A DNA stretch of 36,419 nt from Mesenet sp031546805 (GTDB lineage Bacteria; Pseudomonadota; Alphaproteobacteria; Rickettsiales; Anaplasmataceae): the NCBI GenBank assembly GCA_031546805.1, contig JAVBJW010000070.1, forward strand, positions 1-36,419, read 5' to 3'. Made by a program: the position numbers and the translations under genes. Of the stretch, positions 25,460 to 34,330 are shown one piece after another. Within the stretch, counting starts at the first letter, position 1, and every line of letters begins with the position of its first letter. Under the pieces are notes generated by a model. The model saw only the letters and a list, made by a program, of their open reading frames with translations, was not told where the DNA came from and ran no database searches.

Positions 25460-26095
25460 TCAATAAAAACTAAAAAAAAAATTACTTATTTCCTTAGTTA
25501 CTTGAGCTATATCCATTTCAGCATTAACTTTTAATATTTTATCTGAATAATACTTTCTTAAACTTTCCATCTGTGTTTTATATTCTATTATTCTTTTTTT
25601 AATTATATTCACATCACTATCATCACACCTTTGCTTAATTTGACTATTGCCACATTTTCCACATTTATTATTTTTAGTCATACACTTTAAGTTATATATC
25701 TCTCCACAACTTAAACACACAAAACGATTAGTAATTCTATCTACTACCATATTGTCGTCAATTTGCAACTCTATAATATAGTTTATACTCTGATTCAGAT
25801 CTTTTAATATTCCAGTTAAAAAGCTAGCTTGATTTAAATTCCTAGGAAAGCCATCAAGCAAAAAATTACCACTTAATAATTTAAGTTGTTTGTATATGAT
25901 ATCACACACAAACTCATCCTGTACTAAACCACCAGACTCAATAGTACTTTTAATCTTGACACTAACATCACTAGCTGCAATAGCGGCCCTCAATAAATCA
26001 CCCGCAGCAACAATACTTAAACCATATTTACCTGCCAATATACGTGATTGAGTTCCCTTACCAGAACCAGGAGGGCCAAAAATTATAATATTCAT
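25460..26095 (-). CDS. adk: Adenylate kinase, zinc-lid type
   Basis: Adk interconverts ATP plus AMP and two ADP. The 211 residues show the P-loop GPPGSGKG (7-14), DGFPRNLNQA (81-90, AMP site) and the long lid. The lid holds four cysteines, C127, C130, C145 and C148, in the pattern C-x2-C-x14-C-x2-C, which fits a structural zinc site as in Gram-positive enzymes. ATG at 26095 overlaps the secY stop by one base. The place between secY and rpsM is as in other alphaproteobacteria. Confidence 0.97.
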   Translation of the reverse strand: MNIIIFGPPGSGKGTQSRILAGKYGLSIVAAGDLLRAAIAASDVSVKIKSTIESGGLVQDEFVCDIIYKQLKLLSGNFLLDGFPRNLNQASFLTGILKDLNQSINYIIELQIDDNMVVDRITNRFVCLSCGEIYNLKCMTKNNKCGKCGNSQIKQRCDDSDVNIIKKRIIEYKTQMESLRKYYSDKILKVNAEMDIAQVTKEISNFFFSFY

Positions 26096-27411
26096 CAAAC
26101 TAACTCAGATTTTCTAATAAATGAGTCATATTTATTTGCAAAAATATAAGCTTGAACTTGAGAAATAGTATCTACAATAACATTAACAATAATTAATAAA
26201 CTTGTTCCACCAAAAATAAAAGGTATAGCATAATAATACCTGATTATTTCAGGTATTACACATATAAAGCACAAATAGATAGATCCAACAAACGTCAATC
26301 TAGAAACTACATATTGTAGATAATCATAAGTATGCTTACCAGGCCTCTTTCCTGGAATAAAACTACCATTTTTTCTCAATGTATCCGCGATTTCCTGTGG
26401 ATTAAAAACAAAAGTAGTATAAAAAAAACTAAAGAATATCATAAAGATAATATAAGATATAATATACATAACTTTACCAGTAGAAAAATTATTTAATATA
26501 AAATCAGACCATAGAGAACCTTTATGAAAATTTGCAATTGTTATAGGAGTTAAAAGAATAGCGTTAGCAAATATTGTAGGTATAACTCCAGCAATATTTA
26601 GCTTAAGTGGTATATAAGTATAATTATTACTATATGATCCACATTTAGATTGTCTTCTAGGGTATTGAACAAAAATCTTTCTATAAGAACGTTCAATAAA
26701 AATAATTAATGATAACAATAATAAAAACAAAATGAAAACGAAAAGAATAATAGTTATTGACATATTACCAATTTTATTAAGCATAAAAATAGACGATAAG
26801 GCATTATGTAACTCTGACACTATACCAGTAAAAATAATCAGTGATATACCATTACCTATACCATTAGCATTAATTTTTTCACCAAGCCATATCAAAAACA
26901 TAGTCCCACCAAGTAGACTAAAAACACCTATTATACGAAACCAAAAACCAGGATGTAATACAATTATACTACCCTCTCTATTCATACCTTCCAAACCCAA
27001 CAAAATAGTAGTACCCTGAATTACACAAAAAATTATAGTTATATAGCGAATATAAGAATTTACCTTGCGACGCCATAGTTCATTATCATTTTTTACTTCA
27101 TCCATTCCTTTTATAGCAACTAACATAAGCTGCATTATAATTGAAGATACTACATAAGGTACCACATTGAGAGATAAGATTGTCATTCTTCCTAAAGCTC
27201 CACCTGAAAGTAGGTTAAACACTCCAAGAATACCAGTATTATTTTTAGAAAAAAAATCATTAATTAAGTGGAGATTAATCCCAGGAATAGGAATATAAGT
27301 AGCTAGACGATATATAATAAGAGCTATCAAAGTAAAAAAAAGACGCTTTAATAAATCACCCTTATATAATAAAGAAAAATCAAAATCATTTAATAAATTT
27401 TTAGAACTCAT
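26095..27411 (-). CDS. secY: Preprotein translocase subunit SecY
   Basis: SecY is the channel of the Sec translocase. The 438 residues form ten membrane helices. The N-terminal LFFTLIALIIYRLATYIPIPGIN is typical, as are NALSSIFML, the cytoplasmic loop ERSYRKIFVQYPRRQ (about 234-248), FVFNPQEIADTLRKNG and the GKRPGKHTYDYL loop that binds SecA and the ribosome. ATG at 27411, seven bases after rplO. Confidence 0.98.
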   Translation of the reverse strand: MSSKNLLNDFDFSLLYKGDLLKRLFFTLIALIIYRLATYIPIPGINLHLINDFFSKNNTGILGVFNLLSGGALGRMTILSLNVVPYVVSSIIMQLMLVAIKGMDEVKNDNELWRRKVNSYIRYITIIFCVIQGTTILLGLEGMNREGSIIVLHPGFWFRIIGVFSLLGGTMFLIWLGEKINANGIGNGISLIIFTGIVSELHNALSSIFMLNKIGNMSITIILFVFILFLLLLSLIIFIERSYRKIFVQYPRRQSKCGSYSNNYTYIPLKLNIAGVIPTIFANAILLTPITIANFHKGSLWSDFILNNFSTGKVMYIISYIIFMIFFSFFYTTFVFNPQEIADTLRKNGSFIPGKRPGKHTYDYLQYVVSRLTFVGSIYLCFICVIPEIIRYYYAIPFIFGGTSLLIIVNVIVDTISQVQAYIFANKYDSFIRKSELV

Positions 27412-27418
27412 AATTTTA

Positions 27419-27868
27419 TTATAACTCTACTTTTCCACCAACTGAAGTAACTGAAGTATTAGCTGACTTAGATACAGCATCAACATAAAATGTTAACTTA
27501 CTTTTTAACTCACCATTATTTAAGAGCTTAACCTTACAATTTGGTGATCTAATTAAACCTAATTTATACGCTATATCCTTATTTATGTAACCACCACTTA
27601 TCTCATTAAGTTCTACTAAACGTTGAATATCACCAACATTAATGATGTTATAACATTTTTTAAACTTTGACTTAAAACCTCTTTTAGGCAAACGTGTAAA
27701 TATAGATTGTTGACCGCCCTCAAAGCCATTTATTGAAACACCACTTCTTGCTTTTTGTCCTTTGTGACCTCTACCAGAAGTTTTACCTTTGCCACAACCA
27801 ATACCTCTACCTAAGAGCTTTGGCTTCTTATCTTTAGATAAACCTGTAAATAAAACATTTAATCTCAT
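27419..27868 (-). CDS. rplO: 50S ribosomal protein L15
   Basis: The 149 residues match L15: LLGRGIGCGKGKTSGRGHKGQKARSG, rich in Gly and basic residues (18-43), then FEGGQQSIFTRLPKRGF and a globular C-terminal part ending in GGKVEL. It follows rpsE by 17 bases, without the rpmD (L30) gene that lies there in many bacteria. Confidence 0.97.
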   Translation of the reverse strand: MRLNVLFTGLSKDKKPKLLGRGIGCGKGKTSGRGHKGQKARSGVSINGFEGGQQSIFTRLPKRGFKSKFKKCYNIINVGDIQRLVELNEISGGYINKDIAYKLGLIRSPNCKVKLLNNGELKSKLTFYVDAVSKSANTSVTSVGGKVEL

Positions 27869-27885
27869 ATAATAATACCAATTAA

Positions 27886-28401
27886 TTATCTTTTTTCAAT
27901 TATCTCACTGATTCGCTTGCCTCTTTTGCTTGCGACTTGCTTTGGAGATAACATCCTGCTAAAGGCAGAAAACACTGCATATATAACATTATGATCGCTA
28001 GTTGAACCATTAGATTTAGCAACTATATCTTGCACACCTAAAACTTCAAATACAGGCCTAATGGCTCCACCAGCTATAATCCCTGTTCCAACTTTTGCTG
28101 CTCTCAATAAAACCTTACCAGAACAAAACTTAGCTTTAATATCATGATGCAAGGTCCTACCCTCACGTAAATAGACTCTAACCATTCCTTTTTTTGCTGC
28201 ATTTACAGCTTTTATTTTAGCCTCTGCTACTTCAGAATGCTTACCTATACCACAACCAACTTTTCCTTTTTCATCACCCACAACAACTAAAACTGAAAAA
28301 GAAGACTTGCGCCCACCTTTAGTAACCTTTGATACTCTTTTAACAGAAACCAACAACTCTAATAAAACAGAACTATCTTGTAAGTTTTTAGCAATAACCA
28401 T
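27886..28401 (-). CDS. rpsE: 30S ribosomal protein S5
   Basis: S5 lies at the mRNA entry and affects fidelity. The 171 residues hold the double-stranded-RNA-like fold (VKRVSKVTKGGRKSSFSVLVVVGD, GKVGCGIGKHSEVAEA) and the C-terminal LRAAKVGTGIIAGGAIRPVFEVLGVQDIVAKSNGS region, all typical. ATG at 28401, eight bases after rplR. Confidence 0.97.
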   Translation of the reverse strand: MVIAKNLQDSSVLLELLVSVKRVSKVTKGGRKSSFSVLVVVGDEKGKVGCGIGKHSEVAEAKIKAVNAAKKGMVRVYLREGRTLHHDIKAKFCSGKVLLRAAKVGTGIIAGGAIRPVFEVLGVQDIVAKSNGSTSDHNVIYAVFSAFSRMLSPKQVASKRGKRISEIIEKR

Positions 28402-28409
28402 AAATAAAC

Positions 28410-28781
28410 CTAAAACTTTAACCCAGAATTTCTCAAAACTCCAGCAAACTCAGATACGATGCCAGTGTAGGTATAACGACCCTTATCAAAAACTAACTTA
28501 CCAAATAAATTTTTATTAGATAAGCGACTAACCATTAAAGATCCTGCAGCCTTTGCAGATTTTACATTTACTCTACGATTACATATTACTTTCAAACATG
28601 GATCCAAAGTTGAAGCAGAAGCAATAGTGATACCCTTTTCGTCATCAATTAATTGAGCATAAAAATACCTGTTTGACTTAAATATCGACAAACGCAAATA
28701 CCCGTGACCCTTTTTTATCTTCGCACGAGAACGCAACCTTCTTTTTTCTTTCTTACTTAACAAAGTATTAAAATTTTTCAT
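28410..28781 (-). CDS. rplR: 50S ribosomal protein L18
   Basis: L18 binds 5S rRNA. The 123 residues show a basic N terminus (KEKRRLRSRAKIKKG), the LRLSIFKSNRYFYAQLIDDEKG strand pair and the family end FDKGRYTYTGIVSEFAGVLRNSGL. Usual length and place between rplF and rpsE. Confidence 0.97.
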   Translation of the reverse strand: MKNFNTLLSKKEKRRLRSRAKIKKGHGYLRLSIFKSNRYFYAQLIDDEKGITIASASTLDPCLKVICNRRVNVKSAKAAGSLMVSRLSNKNLFGKLVFDKGRYTYTGIVSEFAGVLRNSGLKF

Positions 28782-28805
28782 AAATCTTTCCGTTTTATCA
28801 AATAA

Positions 28806-29348
28806 TTATTTTTTCTTACTAGTTTCTTTACGCAACATAACTTTACCTTTAAATACAATACCCTTACCTTTATAAGGATCGTATCTTCTTATCTTGCATA
28901 TATCAGAAGCAATCATATAGACTTTCTGTTTATTTACTCCTGATACTATGATTTGATTTTGTTTAATACACTTAATTTCAATACCTATAGGTATTTTGTA
29001 TTTTATCTCATGACTAAAACCCAAAGATAAAGTTAAATACTTATTATCACATCCTGCCTTATAACCTACACCATTAACCTCAAGGCAAACAGAAAAACCT
29101 TGCGATATACCAGAAACCAAATTATTAATATTACTTCTAAACGTTCCCCAAAGAGCCTTAATATTTTTATTAAGATTATTTCTGTCTATTGATAATAATA
29201 ACTCATTACCAATAATCTTACATATAATAGAATCATGCACAATAAATTCTTTATTTTCTTTATTGCTTTGAAATAATAACTTATTATCATAGCATTCAGC
29301 CTTAATACCGTCAGGAATAATTATAGACATTGAACCAATACGAGACAT
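28806..29348 (-). CDS. rplF: 50S ribosomal protein L6
   Basis: L6 lies near the factor-binding site. The 180 residues are diverged in the first domain but keep WGTFRSNINNLVSGISQGFSVCLEVNGVGYKA (about 67-98) and the end CKIRRYDPYKGKGIVF, typical of L6. ATG at 29348 (MSRIGSMSI) chosen over TTG at 29351. Confidence 0.96.
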   Translation of the reverse strand: MSRIGSMSIIIPDGIKAECYDNKLLFQSNKENKEFIVHDSIICKIIGNELLLSIDRNNLNKNIKALWGTFRSNINNLVSGISQGFSVCLEVNGVGYKAGCDNKYLTLSLGFSHEIKYKIPIGIEIKCIKQNQIIVSGVNKQKVYMIASDICKIRRYDPYKGKGIVFKGKVMLRKETSKKK

Positions 29349-29361
29349 CAATACTTCCTAT

Positions 29362-29760
29362 CTAAAAAATACCACATAAAATTTCCCCACCAACATTCAA
29401 TTTCCTCGCATGTGAATCAGACATTATTCCTTTTGAAGTAGACAAAATAATAATACCTAATCCATTGTAAAACTTTGGAATTTTTTTAACTGAGAAATAA
29501 ATACGTTTTCCAGGTTTAGAAACTCTAACTATATCATTAATCACAGGTAGACTATTATAATATTTTAACTTAATACTAAAACAAAATATCTTGTTCCTTA
29601 CTTTATTTTCAGCAAAAGAGACTATATAGCCTTCATTCTGTAAAATTTTTAAAATAGAATAATTCATACGAGAAAAAGGAACTATAACAACCTTCATCAT
29701 CGCTAACTGAGCATTACGAATTCTAGTTAAAAAATCACCTATACTATCAGATAAAGCCAT
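29362..29760 (-). CDS. rpsH: 30S ribosomal protein S8
   Basis: The 132 residues begin DSIGDFLTRIRNAQ, the S8 start, and end SDSHARKLNVGGEILCGIF, close to the family's STSKGIMSDxxAR pattern, which is present in full. S8 binds the central domain of 16S rRNA and, in E. coli, represses its own operon; such control here is not visible. Confidence 0.97.
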   Translation of the reverse strand: MALSDSIGDFLTRIRNAQLAMMKVVIVPFSRMNYSILKILQNEGYIVSFAENKVRNKIFCFSIKLKYYNSLPVINDIVRVSKPGKRIYFSVKKIPKFYNGLGIIILSTSKGIMSDSHARKLNVGGEILCGIF

Positions 29761-29782
29761 TATACATTCCTCACAATTTTAA

Positions 29783-30088
29783 TTACCAACTAGACTTTAA
29801 CATTCCTGGTACGTATCCAAAAGAACACAACTCACGCAAAATAATACGCGAGAGACCAAATTTCCTATAAACACCTCTCCCTCTACCAGTTACACAGCAC
29901 CTATTTCTAATTCTTATAGAAGAAGAATCTCGTAATAACTTAGATAATTTAAGTTGAGCAGCAAATCTCTGATTTACAGGGATATCCTTATCAGTTATTA
30001 TAGCCTTAAGTTTTGCTCTTTTATCCTTATACCTATCCACAATTTGTATCCTTTTTAAGTTCCTTTGTATAACAGATTTTTTTGCCAT
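29783..30088 (-). CDS. rpsN: 30S ribosomal protein S14, long zinc-free type
   Basis: The 101 residues match the long S14 form: MAKKSVIQRNLKRIQIV, a helical part, and the end RGVYRKFGLSRIILRELCSFGYVPGM. The two CxxC zinc pairs of the short form are absent; C-C at the RNRCCVTGRGRG site is not a zinc ribbon. Standard place between rplE and rpsH. Confidence 0.97.
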   Translation of the reverse strand: MAKKSVIQRNLKRIQIVDRYKDKRAKLKAIITDKDIPVNQRFAAQLKLSKLLRDSSSIRIRNRCCVTGRGRGVYRKFGLSRIILRELCSFGYVPGMLKSSW

Positions 30089-30103
30089 AAATTTATCTCT
30101 TAA

Positions 30104-30640
30104 CTAATCAACAAAAGGAAAATTCAGAACACACAACAATTCTTTTGCATCTTTATTATTAGTTGCGCTTGTAATAATATTAATATCCATTCCTCTAATT
30201 TTGTTTTCCGTAATGTAATCTCCTTCTAAAAATGAAGTATGCTCTTGAATACCTAGCGAAAGATTGCCATGACCATCAAATTGCTTAAAATTGAAGCCTC
30301 TAAAATCTTTTTCCCTAGGTAAAGTAATATATAAAAGCCTCTCCAAGAATTCATACATTTTATTCCTACGCAAAGTCACCTTGCACCCTATAACCATACC
30401 TTTCCTTATTTTAAATCCAGAAATTGATTTTTTTGCATAGGTTAAAACAGGTTTCTGACCAGATATTAAGGACAAAACTGTAAGCGGATGGTTAATTGCT
30501 TTACTATCAGCTGCAGCTTCACCTACGCCCATATTGATACATACTTTTATTAATTTCGGAACTTGCATGACATTACTATAGCCAAGCTTATTACGTAATG
30601 CAACCGCTTTATCCTTATACAAACCTTCTAACATAGACAT
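30104..30640 (-). CDS. rplE: 50S ribosomal protein L5
   Basis: L5 binds 5S rRNA and contacts the P-site tRNA. The 178 residues show VPKLIKVCINMGVGEA (28-43), AKKSISGFKIRKG, and the LYITLPREKDFRGFN and GMDINIITSA segments, all family hallmarks. ATG at 30640, four bases after rplX. Confidence 0.98.
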   Translation of the reverse strand: MSMLEGLYKDKAVALRNKLGYSNVMQVPKLIKVCINMGVGEAAADSKAINHPLTVLSLISGQKPVLTYAKKSISGFKIRKGMVIGCKVTLRRNKMYEFLERLLYITLPREKDFRGFNFKQFDGHGNLSLGIQEHTSFLEGDYITENKIRGMDINIITSATNNKDAKELLCVLNFPFVD

Positions 30641-30644
30641 AAAA

Positions 30645-30965
30645 TTAATTTATTACCTCTCCAGAGCTTTTAGCAAATCTAACTTTCTTATTATTTAAGA
30701 ATTTAAAGCCTACCCTAGTCCGAACTCGATTTTTAGGATCAAGCAAAGCAACATTAGAAATATCAATCGGCAGTTCACTTATTAATATACCACCCTTTTT
30801 ATTTTCCGTTTGTTTCACATGCTTCTTGCATAAATTTATACCAGACACTATCACTTTACAACCTATATTTTGCTTTTTTACTACTTTGATTATCTTACCA
30901 ATTTTTCCCTTATCTTCCCCATTTATGACTATTACATCATCTCCACTTATTATTTTCATGCCCAT
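30645..30965 (-). CDS. rplX: 50S ribosomal protein L24
   Basis: L24 is an assembly initiator near the exit tunnel. The 106 residues carry a KOW motif (GEDKGKIGKIIKVV, about 16-29), then VIVSGINLCKKHVK and the end RVGFKFLNNKKVRFAKSSGE. Two ATGs lie at the start (30965 and 30959). The first overlaps the rplN stop by one base. Confidence 0.96.
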   Translation of the reverse strand: MGMKIISGDDVIVINGEDKGKIGKIIKVVKKQNIGCKVIVSGINLCKKHVKQTENKKGGILISELPIDISNVALLDPKNRVRTRVGFKFLNNKKVRFAKSSGEVIN

Positions 30966-31327
30966 TACAAAACCTCAACAGCTAAAGACATCAACTTCAT
31001 AAAGGAACCAGAAGGCAATTTTTTAATCGGACCAAACACTCTAGTACCCAAAGGATCACCTTGATTATTAATTAAAACAACAGCATTGCTAGAAGAAAAA
31101 CGAATTATGCTTCCATCAAATTTACGTGTCGATTTCTTTACTCTAACCACTACTGCCCTATACACTTTACCTTTTGTAACCTTCGCTTTAGGATTTGAAG
31201 ATTTAACAGAAATAACTATAACATCACCAATAGATGCAGATTTCTTCCCATTTAACAATCCTATACATAAAACAGAACGTGCACCAGAATTGTCAGCTAC
31301 TTCTAACAATGTATTCTTTTGAATCAT
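30965..31327 (-). CDS. rplN: 50S ribosomal protein L14
   Basis: L14 contacts the 30S subunit at an intersubunit bridge. The 120 residues show VADNSGARSVLCIG (10-23), VTKGKVYRAVVVRVKK and the end NNQGDPLGTRVFGPI, all typical. ATG at 31327; 31 bases after rpsQ. Confidence 0.98.
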   Translation of the reverse strand: MIQKNTLLEVADNSGARSVLCIGLLNGKKSASIGDVIVISVKSSNPKAKVTKGKVYRAVVVRVKKSTRKFDGSIIRFSSSNAVVLINNQGDPLGTRVFGPIKKLPSGSFMKLMSLAVEVL

Positions 31328-31358
31328 AATATACCTTTACAACTTTAATCCAAACTTC

Positions 31359-31589
31359 TTACTCATTAACTACAATCCATCTTTTGGTAGCTGAGATTGG
31401 CCTATGTTCTTGTATCTTAACCAAATCCCCTTCTTTGCATTTGTTAAATTCATCATGTACAATGTATCTTTTATACTTTTTAACAATCTTTTTATACAGC
31501 TTATCTTTAACTATTCTTAGAACTAAAACTCCTATAGTTTTATTACATTTAGAATTAACCACAGTACCAGACAGAATTTTCCCAGACAT
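31359..31589 (-). CDS. rpsQ: 30S ribosomal protein S17
   Basis: The 76 residues form the OB-fold of S17: LSGTVVNSKCNKTIGVLVLR (6-25), a basic KKIVKKYKRYIVHDEF stretch and GDLVKIQEHRPISATKRW. It binds the 5' domain of 16S rRNA. The ATG overlaps the rpmC stop by one base. Confidence 0.97.
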   Translation of the reverse strand: MSGKILSGTVVNSKCNKTIGVLVLRIVKDKLYKKIVKKYKRYIVHDEFNKCKEGDLVKIQEHRPISATKRWIVVNE

Positions 31590-31792
31590 TAATTCCCTCT
31601 TTTTTCATTCAATATAGTTAAAACACGAGCTATAATTTTTTTAACCAACTTAAAACGCGCAACATTATTAAACTGACTTAATTTTCTCTGAAAAACCATG
31701 TCAACAAGCTCCTTCCTTAAACTTACTAGAACATTACTCAATTCTTCAGGAGATTTCAACCTTATTTCTTCTATATCCAACTCTTCCTCCAT
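31589..31792 (-). CDS. rpmC: 50S ribosomal protein L29
   Basis: The 67 residues form the two-helix L29: an acidic start (EEELDIEEIRLKSPEEL), then LRKELVDMVFQRKLSQFNN and RFKLVKKIIARVLTIL. L29 lies by the tunnel exit. ATG at 31792 overlaps the rplP stop by one base. Confidence 0.96.
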   Translation of the reverse strand: MEEELDIEEIRLKSPEELSNVLVSLRKELVDMVFQRKLSQFNNVARFKLVKKIIARVLTILNEKRGN

Positions 31793-32205
31793 TAAACTTC
31801 AAAATTAGAAACAAACTTACATTTTATTGGCAGCTTAGAAGATGCTTTATTAAAAGCTATCTTTGCTAAGTTTATAGGAACATTATTAACCTCAAACAAA
31901 ATTCTACCAGGTTTTACTCTAAATGCCCAAAATTCAACACTCCCTTTTCCTTTGCCCATACGAACGTCAGTTGGCTTTTTGCTGACAGGTACATCAGGAA
32001 AAATTCTAATCCATACCTTTCCAGTGCGTTTTAAGGTTCTAGTTATAGTACGTCTTGCAGCTTCAATCTGCTTAGAAGTAACCCTTTCAGCCTCAATTGC
32101 TTTTAATCCATAGCTTCCAAAAAGCAAAACAGCCCCGCCTTTAGTATTACCACTAATTCTACCTTTAAAAGCTTTTTTATACTTAGTCTTTTTTGGTGCA
32201 AGCAT
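31792..32205 (-). CDS. rplP: 50S ribosomal protein L16
   Basis: L16 helps to position the A-site tRNA. The 137 residues begin MLAPKKTKYKKAFKGRI and hold RRTITRTLKRTGKVWIRIFPD and RMGKGKGSVEFWAFRVKPGRILFEV, all family marks. I chose ATG at 32205 over GTG at 32217 because it gives the usual length and start. Confidence 0.97.
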   Translation of the reverse strand: MLAPKKTKYKKAFKGRISGNTKGGAVLLFGSYGLKAIEAERVTSKQIEAARRTITRTLKRTGKVWIRIFPDVPVSKKPTDVRMGKGKGSVEFWAFRVKPGRILFEVNNVPINLAKIAFNKASSKLPIKCKFVSNFEV

Positions 32206-32228
32206 TACATTTACCACTAAATAACAAT

Positions 32229-32849
32229 TTAATCATCTGAACAAACAAAAACTTTTACACCTATAATACCAGAGGTAGTCTTTGCCTCACACAGAGCATA
32301 ATCAATATTAGCACGCAAGGTGTTTAGAGGTAACCTACCTTTTTTATAATATTCAACACGAGCTATTTCAGCACCACCTAAGCGTCCAGAACAACACACT
32401 TTTATTCCTTTGCCTCCCATTCTTAAACAATTTTGTACTGCTTTTTTCATAGCGCGCCTAAATGAAACTCTTTTTTCTAACTGTTGAGCTATACCTTTAG
32501 CTATTAAAGTTGCATTAGTTTCAGTTCTTTTGATTTCTATAACATTTAATTCAACATTACTTTCTACTACCATTCTAGAAAGTTGTTGTTTTATCTTTTC
32601 AATATCAAGCCCCTTTTTACCTATTATAACACCTGGTTTAGCAGAATGCATTGTAACAACTACTGAATCAGCTTTACGAGCTATGACAACTTTACCAATT
32701 GCAGCATAACCAAGATATTTTTTTGCATAATTACGAATTGCTAAATCCTCGTGAAGGTAAGTTTTATAGTTTTTTTTAGAATACCATAACGCACTTGGCT
32801 TAATTGTATTTTCTAATCTAAATCCAATAGGATTTACTTTTCTACCCAT
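32229..32849 (-). CDS. rpsC: 30S ribosomal protein S3
   Basis: S3 lines the mRNA entry. The 206 residues show MGRKVNPIGFRL, the KH domain with PGVIIGKKG (72-80), and the second domain with GGAEIARVEYYKKGRLPLNTLRANIDY. The C-terminal tail after about residue 205 is short. ATG at 32849, five bases after rplV. Confidence 0.98.
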   Translation of the reverse strand: MGRKVNPIGFRLENTIKPSALWYSKKNYKTYLHEDLAIRNYAKKYLGYAAIGKVVIARKADSVVVTMHSAKPGVIIGKKGLDIEKIKQQLSRMVVESNVELNVIEIKRTETNATLIAKGIAQQLEKRVSFRRAMKKAVQNCLRMGGKGIKVCCSGRLGGAEIARVEYYKKGRLPLNTLRANIDYALCEAKTTSGIIGVKVFVCSDD

Positions 32850-32854
32850 AATTT

Positions 32855-33208
32855 TTAAACTCTCTCCATTAATTTAACAACCATGTTACTATAACGTTTA
32901 TTTATTCTATTAGCTCTACCCATAGCTTTAGGAAAAACCCTGCGCAATGTTATAGATTTACCAACCAATATCTCTTTTATATAAAGATTATCAACATCTA
33001 AATTATAATTATGTTGAGCACTAGCAAGTGCTGATTTTAAAAGTTTATTAACACAAGAAGCAGCCTTCTTTTTACAAAAAATCAACTGCATGATAGCCTC
33101 AGAAACTTTTTGACCACGCACTAAGTCAGCAACTAAATTTAACTTTTGCGGGCTGACTTTCAATGTTTTTGCTTTAGCTCTAACTATTACATTAGTATTT
33201 TGTACCAT
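32855..33208 (-). CDS. rplV: 50S ribosomal protein L22
   Basis: L22 lines the peptide tunnel. The 117 residues show KTLKVSPQKLNLVADLVRGQKV (14-35), and the long hairpin leading to VGKSITLRRVFPKAMGRANRINKR, the part that reaches into the tunnel. ATG at 33208. Confidence 0.97.
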   Translation of the reverse strand: MVQNTNVIVRAKAKTLKVSPQKLNLVADLVRGQKVSEAIMQLIFCKKKAASCVNKLLKSALASAQHNYNLDVDNLYIKEILVGKSITLRRVFPKAMGRANRINKRYSNMVVKLMERV

Positions 33209-33220
33209 AATTACACCAAA

Positions 33221-33499
33221 CTATTTTCTTATTACTTTTTTATTAGCACTGTGCCCATTATACTTACGAGTCGGAGAAAATTCACCAAGCTTATGACCTA
33301 TCATACCATCAGTTATCCTAAAAGGAATAAAATCTTTTCCATTATAAACAGCAAATTTCAATCCAACAAAATTATGCAATATAGTAGAAGCTCTAGCACG
33401 AGTTTTAATCAAAGCATTACTGCCTTTTTCCAACGCTTTACTAACCAATTTCAAAACACTAGGTTCGCAAAAAGGAGCCTTCCACACAGATCTAGCCAT
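33221..33499 (-). CDS. rpsS: 30S ribosomal protein S19
   Basis: The 92 residues begin MARSVWKAPF and carry RARASTILHNFVGLKFAVYNGK and MIGHKLGEFSPTRKYNGH, the typical S19 signature (about 66-83). It is a head protein next to S13. ATG at 33499 with AGAGGTG in front. Confidence 0.98.
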   Translation of the reverse strand: MARSVWKAPFCEPSVLKLVSKALEKGSNALIKTRARASTILHNFVGLKFAVYNGKDFIPFRITDGMIGHKLGEFSPTRKYNGHSANKKVIRK

Positions 33500-33520
33500 A
33501 AATCACCTCTTAGATCATAA

Positions 33521-34330
33521 TTATTTAATATATTTGTTACTAAATTTCTTTCTCTTCCTTGTCTTTTTTCCCTTTGTAGGAACACCCCAAGGTGTAACTG
33601 GATGCCTACCACCTGAAGTTTTGCCCTCACCACCTCCATGAGGATGATCAATAGGATTCATCGCAACACCACGAACAGTTGGTCTAACACCAAGCCATCT
33701 TTTTCTACCAGCCTTGCCCAATTTAATATTTTTATAATCAACATTAGAAACAACGCCAATAGTTGCCTTACAAGTGGAGAGTATTAACCTCACCTGACCA
33801 GATCTTAACCTCAACAAAACATATAACCCATCACGCCCTATAATCTGAGCATAACTACCAGCAGATCTAGCAATAGAACCACCATTACCAGGTTTTAATT
33901 CAATATTATGTACAAAAGAACCTACAGGAATAAACTTAAGTTGCAAGCAATTTCCAGGCAATATATCAACATCATTTCCAGATACAACGCTATCGCCAGG
34001 TTTAATACCATGAGGAGCCAATATATAAGATTTAACACCATTTTGATAAGAAATCAAGGCCAAAAAAGCAGTTCTATTCGGATCATACTCTATTCTTTCT
34101 ACTATAGCAACAATATCAAGATTTCGTTTAAAATCAACTATTCTATACTTTTTTTTATGGCCGCCACCAATATGACGAACAGTAATTCTACCAGAGTTAT
34201 TTCTACCACCAGTAGATTTTTTTCCAACTGTAAGAGATTTTTCTGGATTACCTTTCCACAAATGACCTTTATCTACTAAAACAGTACCACGAGATGATGA
34301 AGTAATTGGATTTAATAACTTTATACTCAT
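33521..34330 (-). CDS. rplB: 50S ribosomal protein L2
   Basis: L2 helps to join the subunits and supports the peptidyl transferase centre. The 269 residues show GRITVRHIGGGHKKKYRIVDF (about 48-68) and the C-terminal RGVAMNPIDHPHGGGEGKT with the conserved His. Full length and standard place. ATG at 34330, directly after the rplW stop. Confidence 0.98.
   Translation of the reverse strand: MSIKLLNPITSSSRGTVLVDKGHLWKGNPEKSLTVGKKSTGGRNNSGRITVRHIGGGHKKKYRIVDFKRNLDIVAIVERIEYDPNRTAFLALISYQNGVKSYILAPHGIKPGDSVVSGNDVDILPGNCLQLKFIPVGSFVHNIELKPGNGGSIARSAGSYAQIIGRDGLYVLLRLRSGQVRLILSTCKATIGVVSNVDYKNIKLGKAGRKRWLGVRPTVRGVAMNPIDHPHGGGEGKTSGGRHPVTPWGVPTKGKKTRKRKKFSNKYIK

Noticed and set aside
33146..33520. A 124-codon plus-strand frame
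   Set aside because: It lies antisense to rpsS and rplV, both clear ribosomal genes.
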